From: JBPCOB01 sp051000715
GTDB taxonomy: Bacteria > Actinomycetota > Actinomycetes > JALYNC01
Assembly (NCBI GenBank): GCA_051000715.1
Contig: JBPCOB010000064.1
Coordinates: forward strand, 1 to 24,174
Direction: 5' to 3'
Length of the DNA: 24,174 nucleotides
In this document: in pieces, positions 13,922 through 20,543 of the stretch
Layout of the letters: each line of letters opens with the position of its first letter
Position numbering within the stretch: the first letter of the stretch is position 1
The notes under the pieces: model-generated
The model's database searches: none
The model's input: only the letters and a program-made list of their open reading frames with translations
Told to the model about the DNA's origin: nothing
Translations under genes and position numbers: made by a program

Positions 13922-15157
13922 TCACCGGGAAACCAGCCGGCCATGCCACGCGCGGGCGGAGACGTCCGTCAGCGAGGCCACCTGGTCGATCACGACCCTC
14001 AGCCGACCGGCGTCGTCGGCGGCATTCCGGTACGCCGGCCTCAGCGCCGGCTCGAGGGCGTCCGGCGCCCGATCGACCATGACGGCCACCAGCTCGGCGA
14101 TCAGCTCCCGCTCGCGCGCCTGCCCGGCCAGCGACGCCTCCCGAGCCATTACGTAGTGGGCGGTCAGCCCCTTGAGCAGCGCGCACTCGGCCCGGGTGGC
14201 CGCCGGTACGACGAGGTCGGCGCCGTAGCGGGCCAGCGGGCGGTCGCCGGCGGTCGCCCGGGTCGCGGTCAGCGCGGAGGCGCAGAAGCGGGCAATCAGC
14301 TCGCTGGTCATCCGCTTGAGGGCCACCAGCGATGACAGGCTGCCGTCGTAGTCCGGAAGCCACCACGGCACCCGGACGAGCTCGGCCAGCACCGGCTCGA
14401 GTTTTGCCGGCGCCAGCTCCGAGTAGAGCCCGCAGGTGAGCTCCGCCACCGCCCGGCGCTCGGCCGGGTCGGTCAGCCGGTCGAGCCGGCACAGGCCGGC
14501 GTACACCCCGTCCTCGAGGTCGTGGACCGAGTAGGCAACGTCGTCGGCCCAGTCCATGACCTGGGCCTCGAGGCTGAGCCGACCCGACGGCGCTCCGGCG
14601 CGCAGCCAGTCGAAGACCTGCCGGTCGTCGGCGTAGACGCCGTACTTCGCCCGGCCCGGCTGCCGCGGCCACGGATACTTGGTCGCCGCGTCGAGCACCG
14701 CCCGGGTCAGGTTCAGCCCGGCGCTGCGTCCATCCCCGTCGAGCGTCTTGGCCTCCAGCCGGGTCAGCACCCGCAGGCTCTGCGCGTTGCCCTCGAAGCC
14801 GCCGCATTCGCCGGCCGCCGTGTCCAACGCCAGCTCGCCGTTGTGCCCGAAAGGTGGATGGCCGAGGTCGTGCGCCAGGCAGGCAGCGTCCACGACGTCC
14901 GGGTCGCAGCCCAGCCGGGCGCCCAGCTCGCGGCCGATCTGCGCACACTCCAGCGAGTGCGTCAGCCGAGTGCGCGGGAAGTCGTCCTCCCCCGGCACGA
15001 CGACCTGGGTCTTGGCCGCCAGCCGACGTAGCGCAAAGCTGTGCAGCACCCGCGCCCGGTCCCGCTCGAACGGCGACCGCTCGGTGGTTGCGGCCTTGGC
15101 CATCTCCGGGACCCAGCGCTCGACCGCGGCATCGTCGTACCGGTCGTCGGCCGTCAC
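13922..15157 (-). CDS. dgt: Deoxyguanosinetriphosphate triphosphohydrolase (HD domain)
   Basis: 411 aa from GTG 15157, which overlaps the upstream TGA in GTGA. HD-superfamily metal ligands are visible: RTRLTHSLE (His67), AHDLGHPPFGHNGE (His96, Asp97, plus His100 and His105), and MDWADDVAYSVHDLEDG (distal Asp). The length and the SPFERDRARVLHSFALRRLAAKTQV start match the actinobacterial dGTPase/dNTPase class. The enzyme hydrolyses dNTPs to nucleoside and triphosphate, adjusting DNA precursor pools. Position upstream of dnaG and rpoD is the expected actinomycete neighbourhood, although here a GNAT gene and an oppositely oriented peptidase gene separate it from dnaG. Confidence 0.93.
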   Translation of the reverse strand: MTADDRYDDAAVERWVPEMAKAATTERSPFERDRARVLHSFALRRLAAKTQVVVPGEDDFPRTRLTHSLECAQIGRELGARLGCDPDVVDAACLAHDLGHPPFGHNGELALDTAAGECGGFEGNAQSLRVLTRLEAKTLDGDGRSAGLNLTRAVLDAATKYPWPRQPGRAKYGVYADDRQVFDWLRAGAPSGRLSLEAQVMDWADDVAYSVHDLEDGVYAGLCRLDRLTDPAERRAVAELTCGLYSELAPAKLEPVLAELVRVPWWLPDYDGSLSSLVALKRMTSELIARFCASALTATRATAGDRPLARYGADLVVPAATRAECALLKGLTAHYVMAREASLAGQARERELIAELVAVMVDRAPDALEPALRPAYRNAADDAGRLRVVIDQVASLTDVSARAWHGRLVSR

Positions 15158-15975
15158 GCCGGCGGGGGCTGTCCGCAGCGAGGCCGGAGCCAGCCGACCC
15201 CGAAGTCGACCGCGGCGCGCTGGCGCACCAGCCGCGCCCGCCCGGCACTGACGGTCCCGATCTTCACCGCTCTCGTCTCGTCCAAGTCCTGCCCCAGCTC
15301 AGCGAAGACGGACGCGTCCATGTCGATCTCGGACCACCGCAGCCAACGGCGTACGCCGTCGACGAGGACCGGTCCGCCCTCACAGGTCTCGGGCCGGATG
15401 CCGGCTCGGTGCTCGGACAGGTGCAGCGAGGTGTTGCTGGCATGGTCGACGCCGAGCAGCAGGACAAAGGCGTCCAGGTCGTACAGCCGAGCCAGTGGTG
15501 ATCTCTCACCCAGGCCGAACTCCAGCGAGTGCCCAGCCACGACGGTCGGCGCCTGCGGCCCTACTGCGGTGAACGACACCTGCGGGTGGCTGCTGCGCAG
15601 CGCGTCCGGCCACCGGCGTACGACGTCCGCGATCGCCCCCATCCCTCGGGTCGGGGTCAGGGCCGGGTCGAACGCCGGCATCGTCGCGCGGACGATCTCC
15701 CACCAGGTCTGCGGAATCGGCGGGTGCTCCCAGCCCGCGGGGTCCGACAGGTCACCGGAATGCGTCGGCACCACCAGCGTGCCGGCCGGTCCGATCGCGT
15801 CGAGCAGCGCCTGCGCGGCGGCCACCGCTCCGCCGGAGACCCAGCCCAGCGCCGACAGCGAGCTGTGCACCAGCACGACGGCCCCGACCGGGAGTCCGAG
15901 GGCGCGCAGGTCAGCGGCGAGCGACCCTCGCGTCCGGGGGTCCGGCGTCGCACGGACGAGGTCGGCTTCGGCCAC
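15154..15975 (-). CDS. Aminoglycoside N(3)-acetyltransferase family protein
   Basis: 273 aa from GTG 15975 (VAEADLVRATPDPRTRGSLAADL). The frame is open further upstream but crosses the mazEF promoter without homology. Family landmarks: GAVVLVHSSLSALGWVSGGAVAAAQALLDAIGPAGTLVVPTHS (the HSSLSxxGxVxGG and LVVPT elements), TRGMGAIADVVRRWPDALRSSHPQVSFTAVGP (the R-S-x-H-P region), and LLLGVDHASNTSLHLSEH. Members acetylate the 3-amino group of 2-deoxystreptamine antibiotics with acetyl-CoA. Many chromosomal homologues have other or unknown substrates, so resistance should not be assumed. Its stop is fused to the dgt start in GTGA, implying coupled translation with a housekeeping gene. Confidence 0.85.
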   Translation of the reverse strand: MAEADLVRATPDPRTRGSLAADLRALGLPVGAVVLVHSSLSALGWVSGGAVAAAQALLDAIGPAGTLVVPTHSGDLSDPAGWEHPPIPQTWWEIVRATMPAFDPALTPTRGMGAIADVVRRWPDALRSSHPQVSFTAVGPQAPTVVAGHSLEFGLGERSPLARLYDLDAFVLLLGVDHASNTSLHLSEHRAGIRPETCEGGPVLVDGVRRWLRWSEIDMDASVFAELGQDLDETRAVKIGTVSAGRARLVRQRAAVDFGVGWLRPRCGQPPPA

Positions 15976-16044
15976 CCGCTGAGAGTGCCAGAACGACCCA
16001 CGGCGCGACGGTTCCTGGCAGCCGACATCAGCTTCGGTGATTAC

Positions 16045-16070
16045 ATCCCGATTCGGTATCGTATCGGGAT
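16045..16070 (+). promoter_or_regulatory. Operator/promoter of the mazEF-like pair, overlapping the start codon
   Basis: ATCCCGAT (16045-16052) and ATCGGGAT (16063-16070) are perfect 8-bp inverted arms around 10 nt. The centre contains TATCGT (16057-16062), a fair TAnnnT -10 box, 7 nt before the antitoxin ATG at 16069. The right arm includes the A and T of that ATG. The geometry predicts a leaderless transcript repressed by the ribbon-helix-helix antitoxin, alone or with toxin. Confidence 0.65.
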
Positions 16071-16305
16071 GAGCAAACAGATCGCCGTTCGGCTGCCGGA
16101 CGACCTCGTCGCCTTTCTGGATCGGCTGGTTCGGGAGGGGCAAGCGAACAGTCGGGCCGCCGTCGTAGCCCGCGCCCTGAATCGCGAACGACGCCGGGAG
16201 GCTGCCACTCGAGATGCCGCCATCCTGGCTCGGACGAGCACAGGAGACCCGGACCTCGACAGCCTGGCGGAATACGTTGCCCACATCCCCTTGAACCTGG
16301 ACTGA
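16069..16305 (+). CDS. Ribbon-helix-helix antitoxin of a MazEF-type pair
   Basis: 78 aa. MSKQIAVRLPDDLVAFLDRLVREG is a ribbon-helix-helix N-terminus: beta strand KQIAVRLP, then helix A. SRAAVVARALNRERRREA forms helix B. The tail (DPDLDSLAEYVAHIPLNLD) is acidic and would wrap the toxin, as in other MazE-like antitoxins. No Shine-Dalgarno precedes the ATG, consistent with leaderless translation. The stop overlaps the toxin ATG by one base (TGATG), so expression is coupled. It should neutralise the toxin and autorepress through the overlapping inverted repeat. Confidence 0.85.
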   Translation: MSKQIAVRLPDDLVAFLDRLVREGQANSRAAVVARALNRERRREAATRDAAILARTSTGDPDLDSLAEYVAHIPLNLD

Positions 16306-16604
16306 TGCGGCCCATCCAGCTCGCCCGCTTGGACAAGGTCCGGCCGGTTCTGGTCTTGACCCGTGAGCTCGTGCGGCCGCACCTGTCGCGGGTCACCGTG
16401 GCCCCTATCACCACCACCGCGCGCGGGCTGTCGACGGAGGTGCCGGTCGGCCCCGCGAACGGGCTGGACCACGCCTGCGTGATCAGTTGCGACAACATCC
16501 TTACCGTCCCGAAGAGCCTCCTCGGCCGCGAGGTCGGCTACCTGCTTCCAGCGCAGGAGGACGCCTTGACCGCCGCGATTTCCGCAGCGTTCGATCTCGA
16601 CTGA
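16305..16604 (+). CDS. MazF-like (PemK family) endoribonuclease toxin
   Basis: 99 aa, a standard short MazF length. MRPIQLARLDKVRPVLVLTRE carries the RPVLVL strand and active-site arginine. LSRVTVAPITTTARGLSTEVPVG includes the conserved T-x-x-R segment, and CVISCDNILTVPKSLLGREVGYL matches the C-terminal V-x-x-D-x-x-x-V...L..x-G motif. MazF toxins are CdB-fold, sequence-specific, ribosome-independent mRNA interferases. All expected core strands are present with no frame lesion, so it should be active. The cleavage sequence cannot be predicted. Confidence 0.88.
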   Translation: MRPIQLARLDKVRPVLVLTRELVRPHLSRVTVAPITTTARGLSTEVPVGPANGLDHACVISCDNILTVPKSLLGREVGYLLPAQEDALTAAISAAFDLD

Positions 16605-16631
16605 GCCCCGCGGTGACCAGCTCGCTCACCT

Positions 16632-16655
16632 CCCGGCCGCGATCGAACGGCCGGG
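16632..16655. terminator. Strong bidirectional hairpin between mazF and soxR
   Basis: CCCGGCCG (16632-16639) and CGGCCGGG (16648-16655) make a perfect 8-bp GC stem with an 8-nt loop, in the 53-nt gap between the converging stops at 16604 and 16658. There is no T-tract on either side. Its position and strength suit a terminator serving both units. Confidence 0.65.
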
Positions 16656-16657
16656 CG

Positions 16658-17113
16658 TCATGCCGACCGGCCGGGGCCGCGACGCAGCGACGGCGGCAGA
16701 TAACGGGCGCCCGGGCCGGCGGCCCTCGCGAGGTCGCCCGGGTTGGACAGCATGCACCGGCGTAGCGAGAGGCAGCCACACCCGATGCAGGAGGTGAGCC
16801 CGTCGCGAAGGGCGGTCAGGCCGGCGATCTGCTCGTCCAGGCGAACCCGCCAGGTGCGCGAGAGCCGAGCCCAGTCGGCCGTCGTGGGGGTGCGGCCGTC
16901 GGGAAGGGTGGCCAGCGCGGCCCGGACCTCCTCGAGCGAGAGCCCGACGTTCTGTGCCGCCCGGACGAAGGCCAGGCGCCGCAGCACGCTGCGCGGGTAG
17001 CGTCGCTGGCCTGCCGAGGAGCGCTCGGCCGGGATCAGCCCCGCCCGCTCGTAGTAGCGCAGAGCCGAGGTGGCGAGTCCTGCGCGCCGAGCCACCTCAC
17101 CGATGGCTAGCAA
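16658..17113 (-). CDS. soxR: SoxR-type [2Fe-2S] redox-sensing MerR regulator
   Basis: 151 aa from TTG 17113; no ATG or GTG is in frame before the conserved MLAIGEVARRAGLATSALRYYERAGLI winged helix-turn-helix. QRRYPRSVLRRLAFVRAAQNVGLSLEEVRAAL continues the MerR DNA-binding domain. A dimerisation helix leads to the cluster motif CIGCGCLSLRRC with Cys109, Cys112, Cys114 and Cys120 (C-x2-C-x-C-x5-C), the exact SoxR arrangement. SoxR activates promoters with over-long spacers when its cluster is oxidised by redox-cycling compounds. It is divergent from the SDR gene, and a MerR-type dyad lies in the shared 62-nt spacer. Confidence 0.92.
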   Translation of the reverse strand: MLAIGEVARRAGLATSALRYYERAGLIPAERSSAGQRRYPRSVLRRLAFVRAAQNVGLSLEEVRAALATLPDGRTPTTADWARLSRTWRVRLDEQIAGLTALRDGLTSCIGCGCLSLRRCMLSNPGDLARAAGPGARYLPPSLRRGPGRSA

Positions 17114-17138
17114 GTCGTCAGGTCCCGTAGCCAGCCCC

Positions 17139-17169
17139 TTGACTTGAAGTGGACTTCAACTTACATGCT
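17139..17169 (+). promoter_or_regulatory. SoxR-type promoter and operator of the SDR-queA-like operon
   Basis: A -35 box TTGACT (17139-17144) and a -10-like CATGCT (17164-17169) are separated by 19 bp. In the spacer TTGAAGT (17144-17150) and ACTTCAA (17153-17159) are perfect 7-bp inverted arms around GG. Long-spacer dyads of this kind are the hallmark of MerR/SoxR activated promoters, and the layout aligns with the E. coli soxS promoter. The SDR ATG lies 7 nt after the -10, predicting a leaderless mRNA. Confidence 0.65.
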
Positions 17170-17175
17170 GGGCGC

Positions 17176-17904
17176 ATGACCACTCCACAGATCGCCGGCC
17201 CCTCACCCGTTGCCGTCGTGACGGGCGCCTCCCGCGGGCTCGGCCTCGCCCTGGTGCGCGCCCTGGCCGGTCGGGGCTGGCGCCTGGTCGTCGACGCCCG
17301 CGATCCGGCCCGGCTCGCGACCGCGGTCGAGACGCTTCCGGACGCAAGCACGGTCAGGGCCCTTGCCGGCGACGTCAGCGACCCGGAGCACCGCCGGTCG
17401 CTGGCGGCCGCGGTGGACCAGGCTGGGCGCCTCGACCTGCTGGTCAACAACGCGAGCGCTCTAGGGCCCAGCCCGCTGGTTTCCCTCGCCGACCACCCCC
17501 TCGACGTACTCGAGCAGGTGTACGCCGCGAACGCACTGGCCCCGCTCGGCCTGGTCCAGCTGCTGCTGCCGCAGTTGCGGCGCGCCGGCGGGCGGATCCT
17601 CAACATCAGCTCCGACGCCGCGACCGAGGCCTACGCGGGCTGGGGCGGCTACGGTTCGTCGAAGGCTGCCCTGGACCAGCTGACCGCGGTGCTGGCGGTC
17701 GAGCATCCGGGCCTGCGGGTGTACGCCGTCGATCCGGGCGACATGGCCACCCACATGCAGCAGGCGGCCTTTCCCGGCGAGGACATCACTGACCGCCCCG
17801 CCCCGGAGACCGTCGTACCGGCGCTGTTGCGCCTGATAGAGGGCAGCCTACCCAGCGGCCGCTACCGGGCCAGCGACCTCGAGCCGGAAACGGTGCTGCG
17901 GTGA
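17176..17904 (+). CDS. SDR family NAD(P)-dependent oxidoreductase, probable SoxR target
   Basis: 242 aa from ATG 17176, which lacks a Shine-Dalgarno and lies at the predicted transcript start. The cofactor loop is VAVVTGASRGLGLALV, with LVVDARDPARL after strand 2 giving an Arg that suits NADP(H). AGDVSDPEH, LLVNNASALGP, catalytic ISSDAA (Ser) and YGSSKAALDQ (Tyr-x3-Lys) are intact, followed by VYAVDPGDMATHM. It is a complete classical SDR acting in the cytoplasm. The substrate is unknown; regulation by SoxR points to reduction of quinone-like or electrophilic compounds. It overlaps the queA-like gene by 4 nt (GTGA). Confidence 0.9.
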   Translation: MTTPQIAGPSPVAVVTGASRGLGLALVRALAGRGWRLVVDARDPARLATAVETLPDASTVRALAGDVSDPEHRRSLAAAVDQAGRLDLLVNNASALGPSPLVSLADHPLDVLEQVYAANALAPLGLVQLLLPQLRRAGGRILNISSDAATEAYAGWGGYGSSKAALDQLTAVLAVEHPGLRVYAVDPGDMATHMQQAAFPGEDITDRPAPETVVPALLRLIEGSLPSGRYRASDLEPETVLR

Positions 17905-18968
17905 ACGCGTCGACGGTGCTCGCCGCACCCGCTCCGCAGACCCGGTTCTCGCTGCCGCCGGGCAGCGAGGCGACCGAGCCACCAGAGCGGCACGGCGTAC
18001 CTCGCGACGGCGTCCGCTTGCTCGTTGCGCGCCCCGACCGCATCGAGCACCGGCGCTTCCGCGACCTCCCCGGCCGACTCGCGCCGGGCGACCTCGTCGT
18101 GGTCAACACCTCGGCAACCCTGCCGGCGGCAATCGACGCCCGGCACGCGGACGGGCGCTCGGCCACCGTGCATGTGTCGGCCCCCCTGGACGACGGCAGC
18201 TGGGTGGTGGAGGTACGCCGCTCGGATGGCGCCGGTCCCGACCTGGACGTCGACCGCGGCGCCCGCCTGGACCTGCCCGGAGGTGTTCGGCTCGGGCTGC
18301 TGGAGCCCTACCCCGACCCGACGACGATCGGGCCGAGCCGGCTCTGGCGCGCTGGTGTCACCCCACAGGCGCAGCTGACGGACTACCTCGGCAGGCACGG
18401 CCGGCCGATCAGCTACGGCTACCTCAGCAAGCGCTTCCAGCTGGCCGACTACCAGACGGTGTACGCCGCCGAGCCCGGCAGTGCGGAGATGGCCAGCGCC
18501 GGCCGTCCCTTCACCGCGGACCTGCTGGTGCGGTTGATGGCTCGCGGTGTACCGGTCGCGCCGGTCGTCCTGCACGCCGGCGTGTCCAGCCCCGAGCTGC
18601 ACGAGCCGCCGAGCCCCGAGCGGTTCGCCGTACCGGAGGCCACTGCCCGACTGGTGACCAGCACCCGGGCCGTGGGGGCGCGGGTCGTCGCCGTCGGCAC
18701 CACCGTGGTGCGTGCGCTGGAGACCGCGACCGGTCGGGACGGCGTGACCCGGGCCGCCCGCGGTTGGACCGACCTCGTACTAGGTCCGAACCGGCCCGTT
18801 CGGGCCGTCAGCGGCCTGGTGACTGGGCTGCACGCGCCGGAGGCCAGTCACCTCCTGCTGCTCGAGGCCGTCGCCGGCGCCGAGCTGGTCGGCCGGGCCT
18901 ACCGGGCCGCGGTCGAGCGACGCTACCGGTGGCACGAGTTCGGCGACTCGACCTTGCTGCTGCCCTGA
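17901..18968 (+). CDS. QueA-like S-adenosylmethionine:tRNA ribosyltransferase-isomerase family protein, divergent
   Basis: 355 aa; GTG 17901 overlaps the SDR stop. The QueA fold is recognisable along the length: RFRDLPGRLAPGDLVVVNTSATLPA, DYLGRHGRPISYGY, YQTVYAAEPGSAEM, VVAVGTTVVRALETA, RGWTDLVLGPNRPVRAVSGLVTGLHAPEASHL, AYRAAVERRYRWHEFGDSTLLL. Canonical QueA uses SAM to add epoxycyclopentane to preQ1-tRNA. Several of its signatures differ here: the APTAGLHFT motif is MASAGRPFT (residues 197-205), GLGTFRPV after the LHVG strand is missing, and the E-H-x-M-H-S-E segment is replaced by PPSPERF. No tgt, queG/queH or preQ1 genes are in the window. It may be a neofunctionalised paralogue within a SoxR operon; keep the queA name off it. 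Confidence 0.82.
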   Translation: MNASTVLAAPAPQTRFSLPPGSEATEPPERHGVPRDGVRLLVARPDRIEHRRFRDLPGRLAPGDLVVVNTSATLPAAIDARHADGRSATVHVSAPLDDGSWVVEVRRSDGAGPDLDVDRGARLDLPGGVRLGLLEPYPDPTTIGPSRLWRAGVTPQAQLTDYLGRHGRPISYGYLSKRFQLADYQTVYAAEPGSAEMASAGRPFTADLLVRLMARGVPVAPVVLHAGVSSPELHEPPSPERFAVPEATARLVTSTRAVGARVVAVGTTVVRALETATGRDGVTRAARGWTDLVLGPNRPVRAVSGLVTGLHAPEASHLLLLEAVAGAELVGRAYRAAVERRYRWHEFGDSTLLLP

Positions 18969-19232
18969 CCTTCGCAGAGCACTCCGCGGAAGACGGGGCG
19001 CCGCTATCCCGGTGGGCATCGAGGGAGACCCGGCGGTCAGCTGTGAGATGCGAGTTGCCAATGGGGCAGGTGTGTCAGAGGATGACTGACCGATGATCCG
19101 CCACGCTGCTTCCCCGCCCCGGCGACGCCAGTCGGTGTCCGCCTCGCTGCCGGCCGCCTTGCCAAGGACTGCCTCGCTGTCCGTCGCTCTGACGACAAAG
19201 CGTGGGCCGCGGCGGTCAAGAAGCCCGCAACG

Positions 19233-20543
19233 ATGATGCTGCTCAGCCTCGTGGGGAGTGCCGCCGATCCGCACGGCGGGCTCCTCGCGGCAGCCGTGGT
19301 GGACGGCCAGGGGGCGTCGGGAGCACATTGGACGTGGGACCAGGTGCGTTACCTGCTCCCACTCGGAATCACCGGCGGCCTTTCCTGGTCGGTATGGCTG
19401 CTCCGGTTCAGCCTCTCGCGGTTCTACCGACCGGTGCCTGTCGGCTTCCGCTCGACGACCTCGGTCATCGTTCCGGCGTACCGCGAGGACCCCGACATCC
19501 TTGACCGGTGCATAGCGTCAGTACTGGCCGAGCGACCATCCGAGGTCATCGTCGTGCCCGACGTCGAAGACCTCGAGGTAATCAGCCGGCTGCTACGTAT
19601 CGAGGACCCGCGGCTGCGGGTAATTCCGTTCGTGCACCGGGGAAAGCGGTCGGCGCTGGCGGTCGGGATCCGGGCCGCAAGCTCCGAGATTCTGGTGCTT
19701 GCCGATTCCGACACCAGGTGGCGGCCGGGCCTGCTGGACGCCATCCAGGCGCCGTTCGCCGACCCTGCGGTCGGTGGCGTCGGGTCGCGGCAGAACGTCT
19801 ACATGCCCAAGTCGAGCGTCTGGCGCCGCGCTGCGAACTGGATGATCAATGTCCGCTACCTCGACTACGTGCCGGCCCAGAGCAGATCCGGCGCAGTGGC
19901 CTGCCTGTCCGGTCGAACCGCGGCCTATCGGCGCGCGGCTGTCCTGCCGGTGCTGGAGCATCTCGAGTACGAGTTTTTCCTCGGTCGGCTCTGCGTTGCG
20001 GGCGACGACGGACGCCTGACCTGGCTGATCCTCGCGTCCGGATTCCGCACGGTCCACCAAAGCAGCGCGCGGGCCCTGTCGATGTTTCCGAACACGCCGT
20101 CGGCACTGGTCAAACAGCGTGTGCGCTGGAGTCGGAACTCCTACCGGTGCTACCTGACCGCGATCCACAAAGGTTGGCTGTGGCGACAACCGCTGATCTG
20201 CCAGCTCAGCGTTCTCCAGGTGATGCTGACTCCGGTCACGATGGGCATCGCGCTGTACTACCTGGCCAGGTGGTTCGAGCGTCCCCAGCCGTTCGTGGCG
20301 ACCATGGCGCTTGCTTGGCTGCTGATCGGCCGCGCGCTGCGCGGCCTGTCGCACCTGTCGCGACATCCCAGCGACATCGTCGTTCTGCCGCTTGTGGCAT
20401 TGTTGACGGTATTCATCGCAATCGCGGTCAAGAGCTACGCCCTGGTGACCATGAACAAGCAGGGTTGGATGACTCGGCATTCGGATCTCATCGGCGGCGA
20501 CGGGCAGGGCGCCAGCACACTGTCGCGTGGCGCTCGTGTCTAG
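19233..20543 (+). CDS. Processive family 2 glycosyltransferase (hyaluronan/cellulose synthase-like)
   Basis: 436 aa from ATG 19233 (or ATG 19236). One hydrophobic span (about 39-60) precedes the GT-A domain: TTSVIVPAYREDPDILDRC, VPDVEDLE, HRGKRSALAVGI, ADSDTRW (DxD at 158-160), GSRQNVYMP, CLSGRTAAYRRAAVLP, the acidic CVAGDDGRLTWLIL (Asp258/259) and QRVRW (295-299), the QxxRW motif of processive synthases. Three C-terminal hydrophobic stretches follow (LQVMLTPVTMGIALYYLA, FVATMALAWLLIGRAL, DIVVLPLVALLTVFIAIAV). Such enzymes polymerise sugars from UDP/GDP donors while extruding the chain. It is the first of four same-strand genes; the next gene starts inside its last codons. Alg8-like or hyaluronan-like activity cannot be distinguished by eye. 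Confidence 0.88.
   Translation: MMLLSLVGSAADPHGGLLAAAVVDGQGASGAHWTWDQVRYLLPLGITGGLSWSVWLLRFSLSRFYRPVPVGFRSTTSVIVPAYREDPDILDRCIASVLAERPSEVIVVPDVEDLEVISRLLRIEDPRLRVIPFVHRGKRSALAVGIRAASSEILVLADSDTRWRPGLLDAIQAPFADPAVGGVGSRQNVYMPKSSVWRRAANWMINVRYLDYVPAQSRSGAVACLSGRTAAYRRAAVLPVLEHLEYEFFLGRLCVAGDDGRLTWLILASGFRTVHQSSARALSMFPNTPSALVKQRVRWSRNSYRCYLTAIHKGWLWRQPLICQLSVLQVMLTPVTMGIALYYLARWFERPQPFVATMALAWLLIGRALRGLSHLSRHPSDIVVLPLVALLTVFIAIAVKSYALVTMNKQGWMTRHSDLIGGDGQGASTLSRGARV

Noticed and set aside
18969..19232. Short open frames in the spacer between the queA-like gene and the polysaccharide synthase
   Set aside because: None has a ribosome site, a recognisable motif or protein-like composition. A bulged CTTCGC/GCGGAAG stem near 18970 is too weak to call a terminator.
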